Source: JAZFSZ01 sp036446455 (GTDB taxonomy: Bacteria; Pseudomonadota; Gammaproteobacteria; Acidiferrobacterales; JAJDNE01). From it: 25,870 bases of DNA. Made by a program: the position numbers and the translations under genes. Below the pieces are notes generated by a model. It did no database searches. It saw only the letters and a list, made by a program, of their open reading frames with translations, and was not told where the DNA came from. Position 1 is the first letter of the stretch, and each line of letters begins with the position of its first letter. Where the stretch lies: the NCBI GenBank assembly GCA_036446455.1, contig JAZFSZ010000090.1:1-25870 (forward strand), in the 5' to 3' direction. Positions 16,036 through 23,270 of the stretch are shown piece after piece.

Positions 16036-17522
16036 GCCTCCTGGGACTCCAGCGTGTGTGTGGCCACTCTCATGGCGGGTAAAAAGTCGCTGGCGAGCCA
16101 GCCTCTTTTGCCACGCGGTGCAACGATCTCGGCCGCGCGCGCATGCACCCAGACGGCAGTGGCAGCCGCGTCCTTCAGTGTCATTCCCTGCGCAACAAAC
16201 GATGCAATCGCACCGGTCAGGAGATCGCCCGATCCGGCAGTGGACAACGCCGAATTCCCACCGTCACACACCAAGCGTGATTCTCCGTCACTGATAATGG
16301 TACCAGCGCCTTTCAACACGCAGATGCCGCCGTAACGTTTTACAATTTCGTCAGCAGACGCAAATCGATCCTGCTGAATGACGGCGGAGTTTGTTTCAAG
16401 AAGCGTGGCAGCCTCACCGGGGTGTGGCGTCAGTATCCATTCATCGCTGTTGCTGGCATCCAGTGCCAGAAGATTCAATGCATCGGCATCGAGCACCTTG
16501 AGGCCGGGTGACTCCAGCGCTTTTGCCATCAGTTGCATGGCCCACTCGGACTGGCCGAGACCGGGTCCCAGCGCGACAACATCAGCTGACTTCATCAAAC
16601 CGCTCAACTCGTTTGCGGCAGCAATGGCGTACACAATCAACTCGGGTCGTGCAGCACTGATTAACCGGGCATGATCGGGATGGGTGGCGACCGTCACCAG
16701 GCCCGCCCCGGTGTAAAGCGCCGCCTCTGCTGCAAGGCGGACTGCGCCGGGCATACCCGGACCGCCGCCAATCACCAGCACGCGCCCCGATTGACCTTTA
16801 TGGGTGTTACGCCTTCGACGTGGTAAACACTGCTTCAATTTTACCTGTGAAATGCGTCTGGCAAACGGTGCCACTGATGCAGAAACTGCACCGGGGATGC
16901 CAAGATCATCATAATAAATATGGCCACAATAATCCGGTCCATCTGCAGTGAACATACCCGCCTTCAAACCGATAAAAACAGTGGTTGCATCGGCAACCAC
17001 GGCACAACCCAGAAGTCGGCCGCTGTCAGAGTGCAAACCAGACGGAATATCCAGTGCCAACACCGGTGCCTTATCATCATTCATCGCCTTGATTGCGTCG
17101 GCCCACTGGCCTTCAACCGGGCGCTCCAGACCGGTACCAAACAGCGCGTCCACAATCACGTCCTGCTGTGGTGGCAAAGTGCCACTGAATGTCTCGACTT
17201 CACCGCCAATCATTTGATAAGTCTCACGCGCAGCAAGGGCATCACCCTGCTGCCTGGCCAGATCACCCAGACAGCGCACCATAACGACCAGATCCTCGCT
17301 ACGCGCGCGAGTCGCCAGAACGTACCCGTCTCCACCGTTATTGCCCGGTCCACAAATCACCGTGATGGATCTTGCCCGTGGCCAGCGATGACGTAACGTT
17401 GTATATGCGGTGGCACCCGCGCGCTGCATTAACACACCATCACCGAGACCAAACTCGTTGATTGCAAGGTGATCGAGTTGTCTCGACTGTTCAGCAGTAT
17501 AGAGATTTTCCGGTAGTTGCAT
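16032..17522 (-). CDS. nnr: Bifunctional NAD(P)HX epimerase/dehydratase
   Basis: Nnr repairs hydrated NADH/NADPH. The N-terminal YjeF_N domain epimerises R-NADHX and the C-terminal ribokinase-like domain dehydrates S-NADHX with ADP. The epimerase motif GPGNNGGDG is at residues 58-66, with VDALFGTGL and ALDIPSGL after it. The dehydratase half shows VIGGGPGMPGA, ALGPGLGQS, DADALNLLA, LTPHPGEAATLL and TAGSGDLLTG. The start at ATG 17522 (496 residues) is preferred. The frame stays open to 17618, but that would run into the divergent queG and adds residues with no family match. First gene of the nnr-tsaE-amiB unit. Confidence 0.96.
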   Translation of the reverse strand: MQLPENLYTAEQSRQLDHLAINEFGLGDGVLMQRAGATAYTTLRHRWPRARSITVICGPGNNGGDGYVLATRARSEDLVVMVRCLGDLARQQGDALAARETYQMIGGEVETFSGTLPPQQDVIVDALFGTGLERPVEGQWADAIKAMNDDKAPVLALDIPSGLHSDSGRLLGCAVVADATTVFIGLKAGMFTADGPDYCGHIYYDDLGIPGAVSASVAPFARRISQVKLKQCLPRRRRNTHKGQSGRVLVIGGGPGMPGAVRLAAEAALYTGAGLVTVATHPDHARLISAARPELIVYAIAAANELSGLMKSADVVALGPGLGQSEWAMQLMAKALESPGLKVLDADALNLLALDASNSDEWILTPHPGEAATLLETNSAVIQQDRFASADEIVKRYGGICVLKGAGTIISDGESRLVCDGGNSALSTAGSGDLLTGAIASFVAQGMTLKDAAATAVWVHARAAEIVAPRGKRGWLASDFLPAMRVATHTLESQEA

Positions 17523-17570
17523 GGGTGATTTGTCTTGCGAGCCCTGATCTTGCCTATATGATAGGTCCTT
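17523..17570. promoter_or_regulatory. nnr/queG divergent intergenic region with a 13-bp dyad
   Basis: Only 48 bases separate the two divergent start codons. They contain the dyad CCTAT-ATG-ATAGG at 17553-17565. It overlaps a plus-strand -10-like TATGAT (17557-17562, with TTGCGA 16 bases upstream at 17535-17540) and, on the minus strand, TATCAT. It could be an operator or just overlapping -10 boxes. If the plus -10 is real, the queG mRNA would be nearly leaderless. Confidence 0.3.
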
Positions 17571-18644
17571 ATGCGACCTGAGCGAAATACGGACCTCGAT
17601 TTTGCCAACCTGGCCCAAAAAATTAAGTCATGGGGGGTCTCGCTTGGCTTCCAGAAGATCGGTATTAGTGATATTGACCTGACGCCGGCAGAACAACGCT
17701 TACAGAACTGGTTGCAGCAAAACTACCATGGCGAGATGGATTATATGCAGGAACATGGCGCGAAGCGTAGCCACCCGGCGGAGTTGATAGCGGACACACG
17801 AAGCGTTATCTCGGCCCGCCTGGATTATCTTCCCCCCGATACAGCGGATCCCGAAAGCGTCATGAACGACCCGTCACTGGGAATGATCTCGCGTTACGCC
17901 CTTGGACGTGACTACCACAAAGTCATGCGCAAACGTTTGCAGAAGCTGGCCCATCGCATTGAAAAAGAGGTTGGCGATTTTGGCTATCGCGTATTTAGCG
18001 ATAGTGCACCAGTGCTCGAGAAACCGCTGGCGGAAAAAGCCGGATTGGGCTGGATTGGTAAACACACTAACTTGCTGGCGCGCGACTGTGGTTCATGGTT
18101 CTTTCTCGGAGAAATCTATTCTGACCTGCCATTGCCGCACGATACGATGGCCGAGAATCATTGTGGCACCTGCCAGGCCTGCATCGATATCTGTCCAACT
18201 AAAGCTATTATCGGTCCCTATCAACTGGACGCCCGCCGCTGTATTTCCTATATCACCATCGAATTAAAAGGCTCGATTCCGGAATCCTTGCGACCAATGA
18301 TGGGAAATCGCATTTATGGCTGCGACGATTGCCAACTGGTTTGCCCGTGGAATCGTTTTGCCAGAACAAGCGATGAGCCGGCCTTCCAGTCAAAACACGG
18401 CCTCGATCAGCCAAAACTGATTGAGTTGTTTTCCTGGGATGAAAATATGTTTCTCGCGAAAACCGAAGGATCCGCAATACGGCGCATTGGACATGAACGG
18501 TGGTTGCGTAATATTGCCGTGGCTCTCGGAAACGGAGACCAATCACCGGCAGCCATAGCGGCATTGCAATCGCGGCTACACCACGACTCCGAACTCGTGC
18601 GCGAACATGTTCAGTGGGCATTGGCCCGGCTTGGAATCCTGTAG
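17571..18644 (+). CDS. queG: Epoxyqueuosine reductase
   Basis: QueG reduces epoxyqueuosine to queuosine in tRNA wobble position 34 using cobalamin and two 4Fe-4S clusters. The 357-residue protein shows the cobalamin-domain segments ISRYALGRDYHK and FSDSAPVLEKPLAEKAGLGW (Asp144 is in the position of the family acid residue). The ferredoxin-like cluster ligands are C198, C201, C204, C208 and C251, C254, C258, with C224 also present. EGSAIRRIGHERWLRNIAVALGN near the C-terminus is typical. E. coli QueG is about 20 residues longer at the C-terminus. The ATG at 17571 has an AGG 5-6 bases upstream. Confidence 0.97.
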   Translation: MRPERNTDLDFANLAQKIKSWGVSLGFQKIGISDIDLTPAEQRLQNWLQQNYHGEMDYMQEHGAKRSHPAELIADTRSVISARLDYLPPDTADPESVMNDPSLGMISRYALGRDYHKVMRKRLQKLAHRIEKEVGDFGYRVFSDSAPVLEKPLAEKAGLGWIGKHTNLLARDCGSWFFLGEIYSDLPLPHDTMAENHCGTCQACIDICPTKAIIGPYQLDARRCISYITIELKGSIPESLRPMMGNRIYGCDDCQLVCPWNRFARTSDEPAFQSKHGLDQPKLIELFSWDENMFLAKTEGSAIRRIGHERWLRNIAVALGNGDQSPAAIAALQSRLHHDSELVREHVQWALARLGIL

Positions 18645-18684
18645 GCATATACCCACAGCGCACTGGCGGGAGCGACAAATTATC

Positions 18685-18700
18685 GCCGACTGGTGTCGGC
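18685..18700 (-). terminator. Hairpin between convergent queG and lipoprotein gene
   Basis: GCCGAC (18685-18690) and GTCGGC (18695-18700) form a perfect 6-bp stem with a TGGT loop, 2 bases past the lipoprotein gene stop. Read leftward it is followed by GATAATTTG, a weak U-rich tail, so it may terminate the minus-strand gene. No T-run follows it on the plus strand. Confidence 0.4.
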
Positions 18701-18702
18701 TC

Positions 18703-19701
18703 CTACCGCGTGGCAAACTTGATAATCGAAGCGCGAATCTGGCGCTTCAACAAAGAATCCGACTTGTCCGCTATCCGCTGTTCGGCATCACTGTTGCTAC
18801 GCCCTGCTGCTTTTATGGACCAACTGACACTGCCACGGTCACGACCACTGGCGCGCTCCTTTAACGTCATCTTGAGCACCCCGCGACTCCAGTACCAGTT
18901 ATCACGAGTGCCAAGATCTTCCAGCGTTAAACGCACATCCAGAATAAGCTCGGAGGTGTCATCAGTATTCACACGAAAGCCGGCACCGTTCAACGCACCC
19001 TGAACCGATGTTAACAATGTGCCGGTAGTATCATCGACAACCTGTGGTGAAATGCGCACCCGTTTTAGCAACTGGTCCAGATCTGCCCCGAGTTTCGTCA
19101 CTTGCCATAGGTTAACGACAGTTTCCTTATCTGTTTCAAGGAGTATTCGGTGGAAAGCACCGCGCGCAATTTGCGCATCCAGTGCAATACTGGCCGAACG
19201 AATTCGCCGTAACATGTCATCACCCCTACCAGAGCGTTTAACATAGGTGCCGGTGGCACGATCCAGACGAGTTATCTCATGGCGCAGACTGCCGGTCACC
19301 TGACCACGCGGAAGTACCGCCAGCGCATAGTGATGTTTTGTTTTTGGTCCAAGCCAGGTACCTGCAATCCTGGCACCGGTTATTATTTTATCGGTGCGGC
19401 GCTTGATTATAGCGTGCACACGCTGGGAACTGACCAATGACGCGACCTGCGAATTCTCGCGACGCAATGCGACCGCCTCGGCTTTCGCTGCCACGACTGC
19501 TTTTTTCATAAACTGATCGGTGAGACTGCTTCGCGCCCGGCTTTTTGCAGCATCCAGATTGGTCGAGGTACCAAACCCGGTGTAATAACGCTGACTCGGA
19601 AATTCCTTGCTCTTGCCATCGTTAGTCCAGTCTGGTCGACCAGAGGCACACCCCGCTACCACAACAGTCAACATTAACAACGCAACAACGTTTCTTCTCA
19701 T
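18703..19701 (-). CDS. LPP20-like lipoprotein
   Basis: The product is a 332-residue predicted lipoprotein: a basic start (MRRN), a hydrophobic core and lipobox VAGCAS with Cys18. The next residue is Ala, not Asp, so outer-membrane sorting is expected. After a short linker, RYYTGFGTSTNLDAAKSRAR resembles the start of the LPP20 domain (Y-x-G-x-G with an Ala-rich helix). The C-terminal half includes LILDVRLTLEDLGT and WYWSRGVLKMTLKE, which look like beta-strands. The function is unknown. The ATG at 19701 is preferred over one at 19734 because AAGGGA precedes it and it puts the signal sequence at the N-terminus. It follows orn by 79 bases on the same strand. Confidence 0.75.
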   Translation of the reverse strand: MRRNVVALLMLTVVVAGCASGRPDWTNDGKSKEFPSQRYYTGFGTSTNLDAAKSRARSSLTDQFMKKAVVAAKAEAVALRRENSQVASLVSSQRVHAIIKRRTDKIITGARIAGTWLGPKTKHHYALAVLPRGQVTGSLRHEITRLDRATGTYVKRSGRGDDMLRRIRSASIALDAQIARGAFHRILLETDKETVVNLWQVTKLGADLDQLLKRVRISPQVVDDTTGTLLTSVQGALNGAGFRVNTDDTSELILDVRLTLEDLGTRDNWYWSRGVLKMTLKERASGRDRGSVSWSIKAAGRSNSDAEQRIADKSDSLLKRQIRASIIKFATR

Positions 19702-19780
19702 TTGAATCGTCCCTTGAATACCCGTCAATTCCACTTTATTTGTCAGAAACCGCTATTAATTACAATAGAGTCATCTGCAA

Positions 19781-20329
19781 CTAATCGACTACGATGAAAT
19801 GCTGGCGATAGTATTTAAGTTCTTCTATCGATTCACGAATATCTTCCAACGCCATGTGCGTATTCTTCTTGCTAAAGCCGGCAAGAATTTCCGGCTTCCA
19901 CCGTTTTGCCATCTCCTTGATACTGCTGACGTCCAGATTGCGATAATGAAAAAATGCCTCCAGCGCCGGCATCGTTCGCGCCAGAAATCGTCGATCCTGG
20001 CAAATGCTGTTGCCACACATGGGCGATTTTCCTTTGGGAACATATTGCTCCAGAAACTCGATTGTCTGCTTTTCGGCCGCCGACTCATCGAGTGTTGATG
20101 CTTTTACCCTTTCAACCAGTCCGGTTTTTCCATGGGTTTTGGTATTCCATTCATCCATCCCGCTCATAATCTCATCGCTTTGGTGGATTGCCAGTACCGG
20201 ACCCTCGGCAACAATCTGAAGTTGTGAATCGGTAACGAAAGTCGCCACCTCGATTATTTTGTCATTGTCGGTATCCAGCCCTGTCATCTCAAGATCGATC
20301 CAGATCAGGGCATTGGGGTCTTGCGGCAT
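19781..20329 (-). CDS. orn: Oligoribonuclease
   Basis: Orn is the DEDDh 3'-5' exonuclease that degrades di- to short oligoribonucleotides, including pGpG from cyclic-di-GMP turnover. The 182-residue protein has all five active-site residues: D12 and E14 (WIDLEMTGLD), D112 (CQDRRFL), H158 and D163 (THMALEDIRESIEEL). Length matches E. coli (181). A GGAG lies 6 bases before the ATG. It is divergent from the M48 protease gene. In E. coli orn neighbours queG; here the lipoprotein gene lies between them. Confidence 0.98.
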   Translation of the reverse strand: MPQDPNALIWIDLEMTGLDTDNDKIIEVATFVTDSQLQIVAEGPVLAIHQSDEIMSGMDEWNTKTHGKTGLVERVKASTLDESAAEKQTIEFLEQYVPKGKSPMCGNSICQDRRFLARTMPALEAFFHYRNLDVSSIKEMAKRWKPEILAGFSKKNTHMALEDIRESIEELKYYRQHFIVVD

Positions 20330-20386
20330 TTTTCGCTCCAGAATTAGCAGTTAAACTTTGTGGGTTCCCGGGTGACTGGGTTTCTT

Positions 20387-20406
20387 CAGCAATGATAACA
20401 TTGCTG
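20387..20406 (+). promoter_or_regulatory. Perfect 8-bp hairpin abutting the M48 protease start codon
   Basis: CAGCAATG (20387-20394) and CATTGCTG (20399-20406) form a perfect 8-bp inverted repeat with loop ATAA. It ends one base before the ATG at 20408 and fills the place where a Shine-Dalgarno should be; none is visible. It could be an mRNA hairpin controlling initiation or a 20-bp DNA operator in the orn/protease divergent region. Confidence 0.5.
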
Positions 20407-20407
20407 G

Positions 20408-21655
20408 ATGGTGAATACTTTCTCAACAATCTTTATCAGCTTCCTGACCGTGACCTTAGTGGCGCAACTGTGGCTGGCGAGACGCCAGATTCGCCACGTG
20501 GTAGCGCGCCGGGGCAAAGTCCCCGACTTTTTCCGCGGCAAGATCAGCCAGGCCGCTCATGAAAAAGCGGCCGATTATACAGGCACAAAAAATCGCTTCC
20601 ATATGGTGAGCGAGAGTTACAGCACGATCATCCTGGTTGCCTGGACACTGGCTGGCGGCCTGCAGTTGCTGGACAATTCGTGGTCACTGCTCGGGCTGTC
20701 GCCCGTGTGGCACGGCACGTTGGTATTACTAAGCCTGTTTATTATCGGTGGCTTTCTGGAGCTGCCGTTTTCGATCTATAACACCTTCAACATCGAAGAA
20801 CGATTTGGTTTCAACAAATCCACGCCACGCACATTCATCATAGATCTGATCAAGTACACATTACTAATGGTGCTCATCGGTGGCCCGCTGCTCTATGCTA
20901 TTTTGTGGCTGATGGACAGCATGGGTGCTCTTTGGTGGCTCTACGTCTGGTTGCTGTGGTCTGGTTTTAACCTGTTTGCTATCTGGGCCTACCCTACTTT
21001 CATCGCGCCACTGTTCAATAAATTCAAACCGCTTGAAGATGGTGCGGTACGTGACCGGGTACAAGCGCTGCTGGAACGAACCGGGTTCAAGAGCAAGGGA
21101 ATTTACGTCATGGATGGCTCTCGACGTTCTAAGCATGGCAATGCCTACTTTACCGGCTTCGGTAAAAACAAGCGCATTGTTTTCTTTGACACCCTGCTGG
21201 ACAGTCTCGATGAAGCAGAAGTCGAAGCCGTTCTCGCCCATGAACTGGGACATTTCAAACTGCGCCACATTACCAAACGCATCGTTATGATGTTCAGCTT
21301 GAGTCTTATTGGTCTGGCGCTGCTGGGATGGCTTATCAAGCAAGGCTGGTTCTATGCCGGACTGGGTATCGATACGCCATCGATTCACACCGCGCTCGCC
21401 CTGTTTATGCTGGTCATGCCAGTCTTCACTTTCTTTCTCAGTCCATTAATGTCATGGGGATCTCGCAAACACGAATTTGAGGCCGATGCCTTTGCCAGTC
21501 AGCAGGCAAATGCCAACGATCTCATCAGCGCATTGGTCAAAATGTATGAGGAAAACGCAAAAACATTAACACCGGACCCTCTGCACTCGGTGTTTTATGA
21601 CTCACACCCACCTGCGCCCGTGCGTATTGCACGTTTAAAGGAACAGACTACATGA
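20408..21655 (+). CDS. M48 family (Ste24/CAAX-protease type) membrane metalloprotease
   Basis: The 415-residue multi-pass membrane protein has an N-terminal CAAX-protease-type region with several helices (IFISFLTVTLVAQLWLA, WHGTLVLLSLFIIGGFLEL) and the conserved EERFGFNKSTPRTFIIDLIK. The peptidase domain has zinc motif HELGH at 278-282 and third ligand E356 in HEFEADAFA (Asp360 following). In eukaryotes Ste24 trims prenylated proteins. Bacterial homologues are inner-membrane proteases whose substrates are mostly unknown, probably in quality control; that role is inference. It overlaps the cytochrome gene by ATGA. GTG at 20411 is an alternative start. It diverges from orn. Confidence 0.93.
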   Translation: MVNTFSTIFISFLTVTLVAQLWLARRQIRHVVARRGKVPDFFRGKISQAAHEKAADYTGTKNRFHMVSESYSTIILVAWTLAGGLQLLDNSWSLLGLSPVWHGTLVLLSLFIIGGFLELPFSIYNTFNIEERFGFNKSTPRTFIIDLIKYTLLMVLIGGPLLYAILWLMDSMGALWWLYVWLLWSGFNLFAIWAYPTFIAPLFNKFKPLEDGAVRDRVQALLERTGFKSKGIYVMDGSRRSKHGNAYFTGFGKNKRIVFFDTLLDSLDEAEVEAVLAHELGHFKLRHITKRIVMMFSLSLIGLALLGWLIKQGWFYAGLGIDTPSIHTALALFMLVMPVFTFFLSPLMSWGSRKHEFEADAFASQQANANDLISALVKMYEENAKTLTPDPLHSVFYDSHPPAPVRIARLKEQTT

Positions 21656-21936
21656 TCCGAATCGCACTGGTTATTATGTTATTGATTCCGGCGTTTACTT
21701 TTGCCGACACGCTTCTGTTTGGGAATAACAAGAATGGCGGTAAGCTACATCAAAGAAGCTGTACTGCCTGTCACGACAGCAAGGTCTACACCCGCAAGGA
21801 TCGGAAGATCCGTTCCATCAATGGGCTGGAGGGACGTGTCGAGACGTGCAGTATCAATCTAAATACCCACTACACCGATGGACAAAACAGCGACATTGTC
21901 AAATTTCTGAATGACAACTACTACCAGTTCAAGTGA
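21652..21936 (+). CDS. Small periplasmic monoheme c-type cytochrome
   Basis: The 94-residue product has a signal peptide (MIRIALVIMLLIPAFTFA, cleavage after Ala18) and one heme site CTACH with C37, C40, H41, giving a mature protein of about 76 residues. There is no methionine after the heme site, so the sixth ligand is not the usual Met of class I cytochrome c. The only later histidine is in NTHYTDG. A third cysteine occurs in VETCSINLN. The C-terminus SDIVKFLNDNYYQF resembles the terminal helix of small cytochromes. ATGA overlap with the protease gene means coupled expression. The electron partner is unknown. Confidence 0.88.
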   Translation: MIRIALVIMLLIPAFTFADTLLFGNNKNGGKLHQRSCTACHDSKVYTRKDRKIRSINGLEGRVETCSINLNTHYTDGQNSDIVKFLNDNYYQFK

Positions 21937-21946
21937 GGGTTCTATC

Positions 21947-22285
21947 GTGACTTCCGATTTGAAAAGTATGAGTTGCAAGGCCTGCGAAGGGGGTGTCGAC
22001 CCGTTGTCGCTCGATGACGCGACGGTATTTCTGAAACAGACACCAAGCTGGGAAATCAATGCCGACAATATGGAAATCAGTCGTACTTATGCTTTTGCTA
22101 ATTTCTACGAGACCATGGCGTTTGTGAATGCACTCGCCTGGGTAGCTCATGTCGAAGATCATCACCCGGATTTCGAGGTCGGTTACAAGACCTGCAAGGT
22201 GCGCTACTCCACCCACGCAGTCAAAGGGTTGTCGGTGAATGACTTTATTTGCGCGGCCAAGCTTAACGGCCTGATTGGCGAATAA
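21947..22285 (+). CDS. phhB: Pterin-4a-carbinolamine dehydratase
   Basis: PhhB dehydrates 4a-hydroxytetrahydrobiopterin, usually to recycle the cofactor of phenylalanine hydroxylase. The 112-residue product has the conserved VEDHHPDFEVGYKTCKVRYS and STHAVKGLSVNDFICAAKLN, which match the family's HHP...THxxxGLxxxD pattern. The start chosen is GTG 21947, with GAGGG 7 bases upstream, giving an N-terminus close to Pseudomonas PhhB. An upstream ATG (21911) would overlap the cytochrome by 26 bases. No phenylalanine hydroxylase gene is visible in the window, so its role here is uncertain. It is 10 bases past the cytochrome stop. Confidence 0.93.
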   Translation: MTSDLKSMSCKACEGGVDPLSLDDATVFLKQTPSWEINADNMEISRTYAFANFYETMAFVNALAWVAHVEDHHPDFEVGYKTCKVRYSTHAVKGLSVNDFICAAKLNGLIGE

Positions 22286-22666
22286 CCTGCCTTCCTGGAT
22301 TTTGCAAGACAGACCGCCAAGGGCCTGCCGGCAGCGCGCGCAGAACTGTGTCTTCGGCCAGCCGGCTTCCCCCGCCATGTCAGCCTGATGTGCAATGCCG
22401 TCAGTGCAACTTCCCTTCAGACCATAACCTCATGACCTCGCGTCGGCAGTTCAAGGCTACATTCTGCTTAACACCCCAATGTGTTCCTGTGGAGAGCAGG
22501 TTGGTTGTAATCTGCAAAAAAGGGGACTTATCGACATCTTTCGCATCCGGCACCTTTATTCCTGGGGCATGACTGGAATTGCGATTAGTCTCAATCCCGG
22601 GAACGCATCGTAGACAAAATCGGTCTCCCGATTAAAGAAACTAATTTTTTTGAGTATGTCGTGCAG

Positions 22667-22712
22667 GGGCCGCCGGGGCCCGGTTACATATCATGCGGAC
22701 CGTTAATCCGCA
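22667..22712. repeat. Two adjacent short inverted repeats
   Basis: GGGCC (22667-22671) pairs with GGCCC (22677-22681), loop GCCGG. TGCGGA (22694-22699) pairs with TCCGCA (22707-22712), loop 7 bases. Neither is followed by a T-run in the plus direction. On the minus strand the second precedes the first and a run of A lies at about 22644-22651 in the plus complement. The role is unknown. Confidence 0.4.
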
Positions 22713-22748
22713 CATTAGTTGTGTTTATCAGGCTATTGATGAATTGAA

Positions 22749-22777
22749 TTGTCCGATCGGCCTATATCCTTCATAGT
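22749..22777 (+). promoter_or_regulatory. Possible promoter for the small membrane protein gene
   Basis: TTGTCC (22749-22754) and CATAGT (22772-22777) are spaced by 17 bases, about 48 bases before the start codon at 22826. Each box has four matches to the sigma-70 consensus. Confidence 0.35.
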
Positions 22778-22825
22778 GCGCCGGTTTACGCCAACCATAA
22801 TAAAACCACCCTCTAGGAGAATTTA

Positions 22826-23074
22826 ATGAGTGATGAAGCTGTAACCAAACAGAATGTCGACAACGATGGCCGATTAATGGGCATGCTTTCCATCGCTGCG
22901 GCTCCCGGCGCGCTGTTGATCAGCCCGACTATGTTTCCACTGGCATCGTTCTTTTTTGCGCTAATGGGTCTGACTCTGGCAAGCCCCAGGAATCGTTACC
23001 TCAGCTTCATCGGTATGGCCGCTGCGGCGGTTTGTGGTATTGCCGGTTACTACTTTAATACACCCATTATTTAA
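22826..23074 (+). CDS. Small two-helix membrane protein, unknown function
   Basis: This 82-residue protein is supported by a strong AGGAG 7 bases before the ATG. It has a polar acidic N-terminus (MSDEAVTKQNVDNDG), a first hydrophobic stretch (about 18-50, with SIAAAPGALLISP and FPLASFFFALMGLTL), a short basic turn SPRNR, and a second helix (about 58-76, FIGMAAAAVCGIAGYYF). The positive-inside rule puts the SPRNR turn in the cytoplasm. I do not recognise the family. It stands alone, with a long structured gap upstream and a very strong inverted repeat 43 bases after its stop. Confidence 0.75.
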   Translation: MSDEAVTKQNVDNDGRLMGMLSIAAAPGALLISPTMFPLASFFFALMGLTLASPRNRYLSFIGMAAAAVCGIAGYYFNTPII

Positions 23075-23117
23075 ATACTCAGCAATATTATAAAATTCAA
23101 TCTCGCCATTGATTTAA

Positions 23118-23164
23118 GGGTATCGGAGGTACTTGAAGAAAGATTATCAAGTACCTCCGATCCC
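23118..23164. terminator. Perfect 15-bp inverted repeat between convergent genes
   Basis: ATCGGAGGTACTTGA (23122-23136) and its exact complement TCAAGTACCTCCGAT (23147-23161) enclose a 10-base loop. GGG (23118-23120) and CCC (23162-23164) extend the stem beyond a one-base bulge. The position, between the membrane protein gene and the convergent reductase gene, suits a bidirectional terminator. However, neither side has a proper T-run, so another role (3' stabiliser, site-specific element, small RNA) is possible. Confidence 0.6.
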
Positions 23165-23270
23165 CTGCATTTCCAATCAGCCGAAAGATCAGCTTGCTCG
23201 AGCAACATTCTTTCAATAATTGCTGCTGATATCAGGCACAACAGCTCTCTTTAATCTGTCGATCTCCCGA

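Larger units (their letters stand above)
22286..22825. other. 540-base gap without a supported gene
   Basis: No reading frame here has a ribosome binding site or a recognisable product. The gap holds a CAAAAAAGGGGAC core (22515-22527) nearly identical to one in the rpsB-tsf gap, a T-run at 22644-22651, two adjacent short hairpins (22667-22712), a candidate promoter (22749-22777) and the Shine-Dalgarno of the next gene. The first half may be decayed sequence. Confidence 0.6.

Noticed and set aside
17523..17618. 32-codon N-terminal extension of nnr
   Set aside because: It would overlap the divergent queG gene and adds residues that do not match the family.
22348..22572. Plus-strand open frame of 74 codons in the gap after phhB
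   Set aside because: GTG start without a ribosome binding site, Ser/Pro/Cys-rich translation with no domain pattern.
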